Part shown: piece by piece, positions 1 through 8,078 of the stretch | Layout: each line of letters opens with the position of its first letter | Position numbering within the stretch: position 1 is the first letter of the stretch | Assembly: GCA_913031645.1 (NCBI GenBank) | Contig: CAJWFB010000002.1 | Location: 1-64,000 of the forward strand | Length of the DNA stretch: 64,000 nucleotides | Reading direction: 5' to 3' | Source: an uncultured Cellvibrionales bacterium | GTDB lineage: Bacteria > Pseudomonadota > Gammaproteobacteria > Pseudomonadales > Porticoccaceae | The notes under the pieces: model-generated | The model's input: only the letters and a program-made list of their open reading frames with translations | The model's database searches: none | Told to the model about the DNA's origin: nothing | Made by a program: the position numbers and the translations under genes

Positions 1-826
1 GTTTTTCTGACAGATAGGCTGCACGCTCAGGTGAAAACTCAATAATTTTAATATTGTATTCTTCTTCTAGAGCCCGGCTCAGACGAAACCCAATGTTGCC
101 TCCGCCAGCAATGACCAACCGATGATAGGGTTTTTCCAGGCGCCGCAGCTCACTCATTACTTTACGAATATTCTTCTTAGCGGCAATAAAGAAGACCTCA
201 TCGCCATCCTCAATCACGGTGTCACCAACCGGAAATATAGCCCTATCTTTTCTGTAGATAGCCGCAACACGAGCATCTGCTTTGGGCATATGCTCTTTAA
301 GCGTGCGCAATTCTTGGCCTACCAGCGGACTATCTTTAACCGCACGGAGGCCAACTAACTGAATGACACCATCAGCAAAGTCTAGCACCTGCAGCGCGCC
401 GGGCTGCTCAATCAGTTTGCGAATATAGTCAGTGACGGCCTGCTCAGGGGTGATCATTACGTCGACAGGCATGTTCTTGTCATTGAAAAGAACACTTTTA
501 TACTTTGGGTTGGTGTAGTTGTAGGCTCTTACTCGGGCTATTTTGGTCGGCGTATGGAACAGAGAATATGCTACCTGACAAGCGATGATGTTGACTTCAT
601 CACTGCTGGTGACAGCGACCAGCATATCGGCGTCTTCAATGCCTGCCTTGACTAACACATCAGGATAACAGCCAGTCCCGACAACGGTACGAATATCGAG
701 CCGATCTTGAAGTGAGCGAAGCGCGCGCTCATTAATATCAATAAGAGTAATATCGGCGTATTCACGCGCCAAATTTTCGGCGAGAGTTCCACCGACTTGC
801 CCAGCACCTACTATGATTATTTTCAT
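1..826 (-). CDS. trkA: Trk potassium uptake NAD-binding protein TrkA (C-terminus beyond window)
   Basis: Peripheral cytoplasmic subunit that binds NAD(H) and gates the Trk K+ channel. About 275 N-terminal residues are visible and the gene runs off the left edge. It starts MKIIIVGAGQVGGTLAENLA, a Rossmann GxGxxG nucleotide site. A RCK_C (TrkA_C)-like segment follows near residues 140-220, and the second Rossmann repeat (VIAGGGNIGFRLS) begins near residue 240, as expected for the duplicated TrkA architecture of about 458 residues. It is the last gene of the leftward def-fmt-rsmB-trkA run and begins 25 bases after the rsmB stop. The order matches Pseudomonas. The call is secure; only the far end is unseen. 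Confidence 0.95.
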   Translation of the reverse strand, partial: MKIIIVGAGQVGGTLAENLAREYADITLIDINERALRSLQDRLDIRTVVGTGCYPDVLVKAGIEDADMLVAVTSSDEVNIIACQVAYSLFHTPTKIARVRAYNYTNPKYKSVLFNDKNMPVDVMITPEQAVTDYIRKLIEQPGALQVLDFADGVIQLVGLRAVKDSPLVGQELRTLKEHMPKADARVAAIYRKDRAIFPVGDTVIEDGDEVFFIAAKKNIRKVMSELRRLEKPYHRLVIAGGGNIGFRLSRALEEEYNIKIIEFSPERAAYLSEK

Positions 827-850
827 TGTTATTCCGCTTTTTGCCAGCGT

Positions 851-2200
851 TTAAACTGGACGGCCAATTTTACGAAGTCTCGCGTAGTAAAAGCCGTCAT
901 GGCCGTTAGTGGTGGGAAACAACTGTCGCCCACAATCCGTAATTTCACCCCAACTAGCATCAATGGTCATTATCTCCACATCTTTTCGAGACTCAACAAA
1001 CGCTTTGACTACCTGATCATTCTCCTCTGGAAGAACCGAACAAGTCGCGTAAACTAAAATACCCTCATTTGCGAGCGTTTGCCAGAGTCTTTCAAGCAGT
1101 GTTGCTTGAATCTGGGAAAGCTTATCAATATCTGAGGGTTTTCGCAGAATTTTGATGTCGGGGTGACGGCGAATAACGCCTGTTGCTGAGCAGGGGGCAT
1201 CGAGTAAAATTCTGTCAAACGGCGTCTTGTCCCACCAAGCATCTAAGGTACCAGCATCCGCCGTCTTGAGATCTGACTTTAGTTTTAATCGATTGAGGTT
1301 TTCTTCTACTTTGAGCATCCGTCGGGGTTCTGAGTCGATAGCTAAAAGTGACTTAATGCCGGGCTCAGTTTCTAAAATATGGCAGGTCTTACCTCCTGGG
1401 GCACAACAGGCATCTAGCACTACTTGATGTGGCTCAAGAAGCAGCAAAGATGCGGCCAATTGTGCAGCCTCGTCTTGCACGCTTATTTCGCCGTCCTCGA
1501 ACCCAGGCAACTGCAGGACATCCACGGCAGTGGCCAGAGTGATGCCCACTCCACTAAACTGGGTCGCTTCTGCGATTATGTCGGCAGTTTTAAGTTGTTC
1601 AAGATAGTCATCACGGGATTGGCGCAGAGTGTTTACTCGCAAAGTCATGGGACCGCGCTCGTTATTACCGGCGACAATTTCAGCTGCTAAAGCGGGCAGC
1701 CATGCCTCTTCTAGCTTCTTTAATAACCATTTCGGGTGAGCGGTTTGAAAGACATTATTACCTACTTGTTCGTCCAGAAGGCTGGCTTTTTCACGCTGAA
1801 AAGTCCGCAGTACGGCATTGACCAAGCCTTTTGCCCACACCCTATTTAAACCTTTGGTTGCAGCGACGGTCTCATTCACCACAGCATGCTCAGAGGTTCT
1901 CAAGTGCATCAGCTGATAGATACCACAGGCAATTAGACCCTGTATTTCTAGGTCTTTTTCCCGCAGAGGTTTTTCTACTAAGCGTTTTATGAGGAGTGCA
2001 ATTTGCGGATACCAGCGCAAGCTTCCAAAACAAATTTCTTTAAATAGTGAGCGATCCTTTTCGAGAACCCGATTGGCGTATTTAGGAAGCAAAGCCGACA
2101 AAGATTGGCCGCGAAGAACCTGAGCAAGCACCTCCGCAGCGGCAACGCGAGCGCTAAGCACTTTAGTGTAGGTTGATTTAGACACCCAGTATTTTTCCAT
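851..2200 (-). CDS. rsmB: 16S rRNA (cytosine-967-C5)-methyltransferase RsmB
   Basis: SAM-dependent enzyme that makes m5C967 in 16S rRNA. The N-terminal 140 or so residues form a NusB-like RNA-binding domain. The C-terminal Rossmann methyltransferase has the SAM motif DACCAPGGKT, the DAPCSATG motif and the ATCSVLPEEN motif, so both catalytic cysteines of the RNA m5C family are present. Length is about 449 residues. The start is uncertain: ATG at 2200, TTG at 2206, or GTG at 2185. The GTG would overlap the fmt stop by 8 bases and best matches the E. coli N-terminus. All three overlap fmt, implying translational coupling. It lies between fmt and trkA, as in Pseudomonas. Confidence 0.95.
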   Translation of the reverse strand: MEKYWVSKSTYTKVLSARVAAAEVLAQVLRGQSLSALLPKYANRVLEKDRSLFKEICFGSLRWYPQIALLIKRLVEKPLREKDLEIQGLIACGIYQLMHLRTSEHAVVNETVAATKGLNRVWAKGLVNAVLRTFQREKASLLDEQVGNNVFQTAHPKWLLKKLEEAWLPALAAEIVAGNNERGPMTLRVNTLRQSRDDYLEQLKTADIIAEATQFSGVGITLATAVDVLQLPGFEDGEISVQDEAAQLAASLLLLEPHQVVLDACCAPGGKTCHILETEPGIKSLLAIDSEPRRMLKVEENLNRLKLKSDLKTADAGTLDAWWDKTPFDRILLDAPCSATGVIRRHPDIKILRKPSDIDKLSQIQATLLERLWQTLANEGILVYATCSVLPEENDQVVKAFVESRKDVEIMTIDASWGEITDCGRQLFPTTNGHDGFYYARLRKIGRPV

Positions 2201-3119
2201 AGGCAAAGCGAGTTGCTCGCGCCTTCAGTATTTCACTAACGGGCAACCGTGATTTCCCGGCTAATTGGAGTTCATTTAATAATATACAGCCTTCTCCACA
2301 TTTAACTAAAATACCCTTGGCATCAGCGCAAATAATTTCTCCAGCAGCGGCTTTTTGGTCTGAGTCAACGGCGGTCGCTGACCATATCTTTAGCCGCTGG
2401 CCGTCAAGCAAAGAGTAGGCAGTGGGCGCTGGATTAAAGGCTCTTATGAGCCGATCAATATCAGTAGCCGATCGAGTCCAGTTAATCTGTGCCTCAGATT
2501 TAGTGATTTTGTGAGCGTAAGAGCTTAGCGAATCATCTTGAGCTACGCCAATGGCAGTACCAACTTCTAACTTTGCAAGCGTTGCCATAAGGGCCTCAGA
2601 ACCCAGTACAGCCAGCTTTTTATAAAGCGAAAGACTGGTTTCACCGCCGCCTATTTCGCATTTAGAGACGGTCAGCATTGCACCCGTATCGAGACCCACA
2701 TCCATTTGCATCACCGTTACACCGGTTGAAACATCTCCCGCTTCAATTGCCCTTTGAATGGGGGCCGCCCCTCGCCACTTTGGTAGCAGCGAACCATGCA
2801 CGTTCAGACATCCTAAGCGGGGAGCACTTAAAACAGCCTGAGGGAGGATCAATCCATAGGCTACCACCACCATTATGTCTGCATCCAATTCAAGGAGCTC
2901 CCGATGTTGCTCAGGTGCTTTTAGAGATGAAGGCTGAAAAACGGGAATATTATGCTCTATAGCGAGGGTTTTTACGGGACTTTGGGTGATCTTTTTACCA
3001 CGCCCAGCAGGCCGGTCGGGCTGCGTATACACGCCGACTAATTGGTAGCAATCGTCGTTTAGAATGGATTGTAAATGAGTAGCGGCGAACTCTGGCGTAC
3101 CAGCGAAAATAACCTTCAC
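2178..3119 (-). CDS. fmt: Methionyl-tRNA formyltransferase
   Basis: Formylates Met-tRNAfMet with 10-formyl-tetrahydrofolate for translation initiation. It has 313 residues, the usual length. The N-terminus MKVIFAGTPEFAATHL is typical. The catalytic region LNVHGSLLPKWRGAAPIQ carries the conserved Asn and His and the SLLP loop, and a C-terminal tRNA-binding domain follows from about residue 205. It begins 18 bases downstream of def and overlaps rsmB, consistent with one leftward operon. Def and Fmt act at the two ends of the formyl-methionine cycle. No anomaly seen. Confidence 0.97.
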   Translation of the reverse strand: MKVIFAGTPEFAATHLQSILNDDCYQLVGVYTQPDRPAGRGKKITQSPVKTLAIEHNIPVFQPSSLKAPEQHRELLELDADIMVVVAYGLILPQAVLSAPRLGCLNVHGSLLPKWRGAAPIQRAIEAGDVSTGVTVMQMDVGLDTGAMLTVSKCEIGGGETSLSLYKKLAVLGSEALMATLAKLEVGTAIGVAQDDSLSSYAHKITKSEAQINWTRSATDIDRLIRAFNPAPTAYSLLDGQRLKIWSATAVDSDQKAAAGEIICADAKGILVKCGEGCILLNELQLAGKSRLPVSEILKARATRFAYGKILGV

Positions 3120-3137
3120 CTTAGAAGCATCCTGTAC

Positions 3138-3629
3138 CTACTTTTTTTTCATTTTTTTACGAATGATTTGTCGCTTTAACGGCGACAGATAGTCCACAAA
3201 CAACTTGCCTTCTAAGTGATCAATTTCGTGCTGTATGCAAATAGCTAAGAGACCACAAGCCTCCTCTTTAAATGATTTACCGTTGCCATCTAGCGCAGAA
3301 ATCATGACTTTTGATGGGCGTTCAACTGTTTCATAAAAGCCCGGTATGGAAAGGCAGCCTTCGTCGTAAAGTTGAGTCGTTTCATCTAAAACTTCAATTT
3401 CAGGATTAATAAAAACTCGCGGGTCAGTATTATCCTCAGAAAGATCCATGACAATCACGCGCTGATGAACATCTACCTGCGTTGCGGCCAAACCTATGCC
3501 CTTAGCTTCAATCATAGTCTCGAACATATCATCGATGAGATTTTTGATGGCGCCATCAACGTTTTCAACCGGCGAAGCTTTAGTGCGGAGTCGCGGGTTT
3601 GGGTATTGCAAAATAGTAAGAACAGTCAT
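3138..3629 (-). CDS. def: Peptide deformylase
   Basis: Fe2+-type metallohydrolase that removes the formyl group from nascent N-termini. It has 163 residues, and all three family motifs are present: GIGLAATQ near residue 46, EGCLS (metal-binding Cys) near residue 91 and QHEIDH (HExxH) near residue 133. The C-terminus is strongly basic (RKKMKKK), common in proteobacterial deformylases that dock on the ribosome exit. It is the first gene of the def-fmt-rsmB-trkA operon; a leader hairpin and a TATAAT box lie upstream. Confidence 0.97.
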   Translation of the reverse strand: MTVLTILQYPNPRLRTKASPVENVDGAIKNLIDDMFETMIEAKGIGLAATQVDVHQRVIVMDLSEDNTDPRVFINPEIEVLDETTQLYDEGCLSIPGFYETVERPSKVMISALDGNGKSFKEEACGLLAICIQHEIDHLEGKLFVDYLSPLKRQIIRKKMKKK

Positions 3630-3674
3630 AAATGGAAACAGGTAGTTAATATATTAAGTTCAATTTAATTACAG

Positions 3675-3695
3675 CTGAGCGGCTAAACCGCTCAG
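3675..3695 (-). promoter_or_regulatory. Hairpin in the predicted def operon leader
   Basis: A perfect 8-bp inverted repeat, CTGAGCGG and CCGCTCAG, with a 5-base loop. It lies 46 bases upstream of the def start and downstream of the TATAAT box, so it would sit in the def mRNA leader. A further CGCTCAG copy lies about 10 bases away at 3705-3711. No T-run follows on either strand, so it is not a standard intrinsic terminator. Function unknown. Confidence 0.5.
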
Positions 3696-3719
3696 ACGAC
3701 CTTAACGCTCAGGCCAAAT

Positions 3720-3725
3720 ATTATA
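3720..3725 (-). promoter_or_regulatory. Predicted -10 box for the def operon
   Basis: Reading the minus strand there is a perfect TATAAT about 90 bases upstream of the def start. I do not see a good -35 at 17-bp spacing, so the promoter is tentative. It abuts the left end of the dprA remnant. Confidence 0.4.
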
Positions 3726-3739
3726 CACGATGAACCTAG

Positions 3740-4108
3740 TTAATAAGTATTTGTGAGAATGGAAACTTCAACACGTGTTTTTCTGAGCAGCGCGCTAATT
3801 TTTTGCCGAGGTGCGGTTTAAGAGAACTAAGTGTTGAAGAGGCTGCGGATATAGTCGTTGAACTAGCTTCAGGGTTAGATCTTCTGCAGGAATCTCTAAC
3901 GCCAGAAAATTCAGAATCAAAGCTGGATATCGGTTTCGATACAGACCAGCAAGAATTGCTGGACCTTATTGGCTTTGATCCAGTTGATTTAGACACCCTA
4001 AGCCGCCTCAGCAGATGGCCCGCCACACGGTTGTCTCAGGCGCTGATTTCCTTAGAGCTGTGCTCCGCCATTGCTAATGACAACGGATTGTATCAGCGAC
4101 TGGCTTGA
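3740..4108 (+). pseudogene. dprA: Remnant of dprA (DNA processing protein A), C-terminal winged-helix part only
   Basis: DprA loads RecA on incoming single-stranded DNA during transformation. Only its end remains. The frame is open from 3740 (a stop lies at 3737). It reads ...LRELSVEEAADIVVEL, like the LVESAEDI segment after the DprA Rossmann fold. It then reads DQQELLDLIGFDPVDLDTL and LSQALISLELCSAIANDNG, like the C-terminal DprA winged helix. A TTG at 3803 could start a 101-residue protein, but no ribosome site is apparent. The Rossmann core of about 250 residues and the LysM gene that sits between def and dprA in Pseudomonas are gone. Position between def and tsaC supports the identity. 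It could alternatively be a small free-standing gene. Confidence 0.7.
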
Positions 4109-4229
4109 ATTAGAGGTTAACTATTAAGGCCGGCCGGTCAAGCACTGCACACTTAAGCTATTCCTGGCGGTTGCACATGGCCTAGGGTTGAGGTAGTCTG
4201 CGGGATTATTGACCTTGGGCAGCTTTATT

Positions 4230-4736
4230 ATGAACAAACCTTTTGTAGCGATTTTAATGGGTTCCGACTCCGATTTGCCGGTAATGGAAGCTAGCTTTGA
4301 AATCCTTAAAAAATTCGACATTCCTTTCGAGGTAAAAGTTACGTCGGCTCACCGCACTCCGGCAGCCACCCACAGTTTTGTCACCGATGCTGATGCTCGT
4401 GGCTGTGCGGCCTTTATCTGTGCTGCCGGTATGGCTGCGCATTTGGCGGGAGCGGTTTCCGCAACAACCCTGAAGCCGGTTATTGGCGTACCCATTAACG
4501 GGTCTCTCGATGGCCTTGACGCACTTTTATCAACGGTGCAAATGCCTGGCGGGATACCTGTAGCCACCGTTGCTATAGGTAAGGCGGGGGCAAAAAATGC
4601 AGCTTATCTGGCAGCACAAATTATTGGCGTTGCTGATCCTGAGATGCATCGAAAGCTAGTCGCAGAGCGCGCAGCAAACGCAGATGCGATTATGGCTAAA
4701 GATGCCGCCCTTCAGGAAAAGCTGAAAAATAGCTGA
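4230..4736 (+). CDS. purE: N5-carboxyaminoimidazole ribonucleotide mutase, class I PurE
   Basis: Converts N5-CAIR to CAIR in purine biosynthesis. It has 168 residues. The N-terminus MNKPFVAILMGSDSDLPVME carries the GSDSD phosphate-binding motif, followed by SAHRTP near residue 44 and CAAGMAAHLAG near residue 70, all class I PurE hallmarks. An upstream TTG at 4209 would add seven residues that do not match the family, so I chose the ATG. It lies 8 bases before tsaC. The partner purK, often adjacent, is not in this window. Confidence 0.96.
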   Translation: MNKPFVAILMGSDSDLPVMEASFEILKKFDIPFEVKVTSAHRTPAATHSFVTDADARGCAAFICAAGMAAHLAGAVSATTLKPVIGVPINGSLDGLDALLSTVQMPGGIPVATVAIGKAGAKNAAYLAAQIIGVADPEMHRKLVAERAANADAIMAKDAALQEKLKNS

Positions 4737-4744
4737 TTCCTGCA

Positions 4745-5314
4745 ATGGTTGACTGGCATGGCCACGTTAAGATTCGCGAAGCTGCTGAGACTGTTGTTGG
4801 TGGCGGCGTCATTGCCTATCCCACTGAAGCGGTTTGGGGTCTTGGCTGTGACCCGTCTAACGATCAAGCAGTAAGAAAAATTCTCTGTTTAAAGCAGCGC
4901 TCTGTTGATAAGGGGCTTATTTTGATCGGCAGCTGTGTTGACCACTTTTCGCAATATATCCAGGGACTCGAGCCAAAATATCTGCAGCTCTTCACGATTC
5001 CGCTTAGCCAGCCGACAACATGGCTAGTTCCAGATAACGGCTTTGCACCGCGTTGGGTTGTTGGAAATCACGCCACCGTTGCCCTCAGAATTACCTGTCA
5101 TCCTGTTGTTTCTGCGCTCTGTAACACCTTTGGTGGCGCTATAGTCTCCACCTCGGCCAATCCCCAAGGTTTGCCTGCGGCCACCACACAGATTAAAGTG
5201 GAAGAGTACTTTGCAGAAAGCTTAGACTTTTATGCTCCCGGCGACGTAGTCGGAGCAAGTAGAGAAAGTGAGATCAAAAACTTATTGACTGGAGAGGTTG
5301 TCCGTTCTGGATAA
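4745..5314 (+). CDS. tsaC: Threonylcarbamoyl-AMP synthase TsaC (YrdC family)
   Basis: Makes threonylcarbamoyl-AMP from threonine, bicarbonate and ATP for the t6A37 modification of ANN-decoding tRNAs. It has 189 residues. Family features are [13 protein letters not shown] near residue 26, [11 protein letters not shown] (the Lys/Arg substrate site) near residue 51 and STSANPQG near residue 138. It is the short TsaC form without the Sua5 extension. It overlaps the hemF start by 17 bases. The tsaC-hemF-aroE order is conserved in gammaproteobacteria. Confidence 0.95.
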   Translation: MVDWHGHVKIREAAETVVGGGVIAYPTEAVWGLGCDPSNDQAVRKILCLKQRSVDKGLILIGSCVDHFSQYIQGLEPKYLQLFTIPLSQPTTWLVPDNGFAPRWVVGNHATVALRITCHPVVSALCNTFGGAIVSTSANPQGLPAATTQIKVEEYFAESLDFYAPGDVVGASRESEIKNLLTGEVVRSG

Positions 5315-6221
5315 AAATCAACTAATTGACAAGCACGCAGTTAAGGATTATCTCCTAGGACTGCAAGATGATATCTGTTTGCAACTTAAACACACAGATG
5401 GTGATCAGTGGCAGGAAGACAGCTGGACCAGAGAGCAAGGTGGAGGCGGGCGTAGCTATGTGCTTTCAGAAGGACCGGCGATAGAAAAGGCCGGCGTCAA
5501 TTTCTCCCACGTCTTTGGTGACCAACTACCTGCTTCGGCAACCAAAAGTCGACCTGAACTAATCGGCTGTAGCTGGGAGGCATTTGGCGTTTCAGTGGTT
5601 GTACACCCACAGAACCCCTACGCGCCTACTGCCCACGCCAACGTACGATTTTTTGTCGCGGAAAACGGCAGTGATGATCCTGTTTGGTGGTTTGGCGGCG
5701 GTTATGATCTCACGCCTTACTATGGCAATGATGAAGACTGCGCGCATTGGCACAAAACCGCAAAAGACGCATGCGACGTGTTTTCAGCACAACTTTATCC
5801 ACGCCTAAAAGCCAATTGTGATGAGTATTTTTATCTTCCGCATCGGCAAGAGGCTAGAGGTATCGGTGGGCTATTTTTCGATGATTTTAATGAGCTTGGA
5901 TTTAACGATAGTTTTGCTTTCATGCAAAGCATTGGCAATAGCTTCGTGCCAGCATATTTGCCTATTTTAAATAGGCGTCGCGGGCTGCCGTTTGGTGATC
6001 GAGAACGACAATTTCAACTGTATCGCCGAGGACGCTATGTTGAGTTTAATCTGGTGCATGATCGAGGCACTCTATTTGGACTGCAAAGCAATGGTCGAAC
6101 CGAATCGATTCTAATGTCCCTTCCTCCACTTGCCCGCTGGGAATACAGCTACACACCAGAACCTGGCACCCCTGAGGATGAGCTGTACACGCGGTACTTA
6201 ACGCCGAAGGAGTGGGTGTGA
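5298..6221 (+). CDS. hemF: Oxygen-dependent coproporphyrinogen III oxidase
   Basis: Aerobic heme synthesis: oxidative decarboxylation of coproporphyrinogen III to protoporphyrinogen IX. It has 307 residues. Conserved blocks include [65 protein letters not shown] and [13 protein letters not shown]. The start is a TTG at 5298 directly after GGAGAGG inside tsaC. The first in-frame ATG would remove conserved N-terminal sequence, so TTG is preferred. It shares one base with the aroE start (TGATG). Heme supply fits the neighbouring oxidase operon. Confidence 0.95.
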   Translation: MSVLDKNQLIDKHAVKDYLLGLQDDICLQLKHTDGDQWQEDSWTREQGGGGRSYVLSEGPAIEKAGVNFSHVFGDQLPASATKSRPELIGCSWEAFGVSVVVHPQNPYAPTAHANVRFFVAENGSDDPVWWFGGGYDLTPYYGNDEDCAHWHKTAKDACDVFSAQLYPRLKANCDEYFYLPHRQEARGIGGLFFDDFNELGFNDSFAFMQSIGNSFVPAYLPILNRRRGLPFGDRERQFQLYRRGRYVEFNLVHDRGTLFGLQSNGRTESILMSLPPLARWEYSYTPEPGTPEDELYTRYLTPKEWV

Positions 6222-7042
6222 TGAATGATCAGTATGCTGTCTTCGGCAATCCCATTGTTCACAGTAGGTCGCCGCAAATACACCGCCTCTTTGCAGAGCA
6301 ATCGCAGCAAAAATTGATTTATCAGGCGCAGTTGGTAGGCATTGATGATTTTGCAATAGCGGCCGACCAGTTTTTTGGCCACGCTGGGCGAGGGCTAAAT
6401 GTCACCGTCCCCTTTAAGCAGGATGCTTTTGATTATGCCCATGAGGTCAGCGCGCGTGCGGCCAAGGCGGGCGCTGTAAATACCTTAATTAAAAGGGAAG
6501 ATGGCAGCATATTCGGTGATACTAGCGATGGCATTGGGTTGGCCGCAGACATAATAAATAACTTAGGGTGGCAGATTAAGGCCAAAAGAGTTCTGTTGTT
6601 AGGTGCTGGCGGTGCGGTTCGAGGTGTTCTGGAAAATGTGCTCAACTTACAGCCGCAGCATGTGGTGATAGCCAATCGGTCGGTCGATAAAGCACTTCTG
6701 TTGTCTAAGCAATTTGCCGAGTCTGGCTATATCCTTGGATGTGGACTGGACATGCTAGATGGGCAGGAGTTTGATGTCATTATCAATGGCACTAGTGCCG
6801 CGCTCAATGGGCAGCCACTAGTGTTGCCAGACTCTCTGATTGCTGTATCAGGCACCTGCTGTTATGACATGATGTATGGGGCACGGCCAACCGACTTTAT
6901 GCAGTGGTCGGCGAGTCGAGGTGCTGAGGTGTCCGATGGGCTGGGAATGTTGGTGGAGCAAGCGGCAGAGTCTTTTTATCTGTGGCGAGGAGTGAGGCCT
7001 AGAACCTTAGAGGTTATCTCATTGCTCCGAGAAACGCTGTAG
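6221..7042 (+). CDS. aroE: Shikimate dehydrogenase (NADP+)
   Basis: Reduces 3-dehydroshikimate to shikimate in aromatic amino acid synthesis. It has 273 residues. Motifs are NPIVHSRSPQIH near residue 9 (substrate site), NVTVPFK near residue 60 (catalytic Lys) and LLGAGGAVRGV near residue 125 (NADP site). AAGGAG at 6207-6212 lies 8 bases before the ATG at 6221, which decides the start over the GTG at 6212. It is coupled to hemF and faces the next gene tail to tail, with 8 bases between. Confidence 0.95.
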   Translation: MNDQYAVFGNPIVHSRSPQIHRLFAEQSQQKLIYQAQLVGIDDFAIAADQFFGHAGRGLNVTVPFKQDAFDYAHEVSARAAKAGAVNTLIKREDGSIFGDTSDGIGLAADIINNLGWQIKAKRVLLLGAGGAVRGVLENVLNLQPQHVVIANRSVDKALLLSKQFAESGYILGCGLDMLDGQEFDVIINGTSAALNGQPLVLPDSLIAVSGTCCYDMMYGARPTDFMQWSASRGAEVSDGLGMLVEQAAESFYLWRGVRPRTLEVISLLRETL

Positions 7043-7050
7043 CCTCGGAC

Positions 7051-7611
7051 TTAAGACGCTATTTCTGCCAAATATTGGTTTTTTAATTTCACATAGTTGG
7101 CCGGTGAATAGGTGAAAAACAACCTTTCTTTTTCCGTTACTGTGCGTAACTTTTTGCACGGGCTGCCAACATAAACATGACCGCTATCTAGAGTCTTGCC
7201 TGGCGGCACCACACATCCTGCACCAATAATGACCTCGCTCTCAATCACCGCGCCGTCATTAACGATAGCACCGTTTCCGACTAAAACGCGGCTTTTAACT
7301 TTACATCCATGGAGAATTGCCCCATGACCAACAATGACATCATCGCCAATAATCAGCGGCCAGCCGCCCAGATTAAAGTCAGAGGCATGAGAGATATGCA
7401 GCACAGCATTGTCTTGAATGCTGGTCCTGCATCCGATGGAAATAGAGTGCATGTCGCCACGAATAACCGCGCCCGGCCAAACAGAGGCGTCCTCGCCTAA
7501 AGTAACGTTGCCAATCACCGTCGCGGCAGGGTCAATATAGACGCTAGGGCTTAAATTTGGAGAAATTCCGGCGTGGGAGCGGATAGAGTGATCCATATTG
7601 AGCAATGCCAT
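7051..7611 (-). CDS. Gamma-carbonic anhydrase family protein (YrdA-like hexapeptide protein)
   Basis: Trimeric left-handed beta-helix protein of 186 residues. It has many hexapeptide repeats (for example VIGNVTLGEDASVWPGAVIRGD and DDVIVGHGAILHG). The histidines in LHISHAS and VGHGAILHGC are placed like the zinc ligands of Cam/YrdA proteins. True carbonic anhydrase activity is unproven for much of this family; PaaY-type thioesterase activity is another possibility. A yrdA-like gene beside aroE is a common gammaproteobacterial arrangement. It is transcribed toward aroE and divergently from the YheV-like gene. Confidence 0.88.
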   Translation of the reverse strand: MALLNMDHSIRSHAGISPNLSPSVYIDPAATVIGNVTLGEDASVWPGAVIRGDMHSISIGCRTSIQDNAVLHISHASDFNLGGWPLIIGDDVIVGHGAILHGCKVKSRVLVGNGAIVNDGAVIESEVIIGAGCVVPPGKTLDSGHVYVGSPCKKLRTVTEKERLFFTYSPANYVKLKNQYLAEIAS

Positions 7612-7645
7612 ATATAATGTGAACCTCTATTGTGAGTAGGTTGCT

Positions 7646-7888
7646 ATGGTTTTTTCAACTAAAAAAAGATTTATTGCTGGTGTGGTCTGCCCAAAGTGCT
7701 CTGCAATGGACAAACTGCAGGCGTTTTCTGAGGAGGGTCTGGATTATCGGGAATGTGTTAGTTGTGGCTTTAAAGATCAGATGCGCTTGGCGTCTTCCCC
7801 GCGGGAAATTGAAACCCGCGTTAACACAACTGACGAGGAGATTGCTCGGCAAATTAGCCCAATCCGTATTGTTGATCCTAAGGGTTAA
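7646..7888 (+). CDS. YheV-family zinc-ribbon protein
   Basis: Small protein of 80 residues with two CxxC pairs, CPKC near residue 17 and CVSCGF near residue 38, forming a putative zinc ribbon. The opening FSTKKRFIAGVVCPKC and the middle YRECVSCGFKDQM match the YheV/DUF2387 family of gammaproteobacteria. Function unknown. It starts 34 bases from the divergent YrdA-like gene, so the two probably share a promoter region. About 190 bases follow before the oxidase operon. Confidence 0.85.
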   Translation: MVFSTKKRFIAGVVCPKCSAMDKLQAFSEEGLDYRECVSCGFKDQMRLASSPREIETRVNTTDEEIARQISPIRIVDPKG

Positions 7889-8078
7889 TAGCAGTGTGCT
7901 CAAAGGTCTAGCCAAAAAACCGAAAAAAACGACTGAGAGGTCTGTATTTGATCGCTTTGCGGCTAGTGAAACGTATAGTCTTTTGCTACAATCGCGCCGC
8001 GCAACGTCAACGACATAGAAAAAAGTTGATGCGGAACAAGAATATTATATTTTTTGAATTACCACGGAGAAACAACCG
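7889..8078 (+). promoter_or_regulatory. Intergenic region carrying the oxidase operon promoter (tentative)
   Basis: A TACAAT hexamer at 7987-7992 could be the -10 of the cytochrome oxidase operon, about 90 bases upstream of coxB. The sequence 17 bases upstream of it (TAGTGA) is a poor -35. GGAG lies about 10 bases before the coxB ATG. No terminator for the YheV-like gene is evident. Confidence 0.35.
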
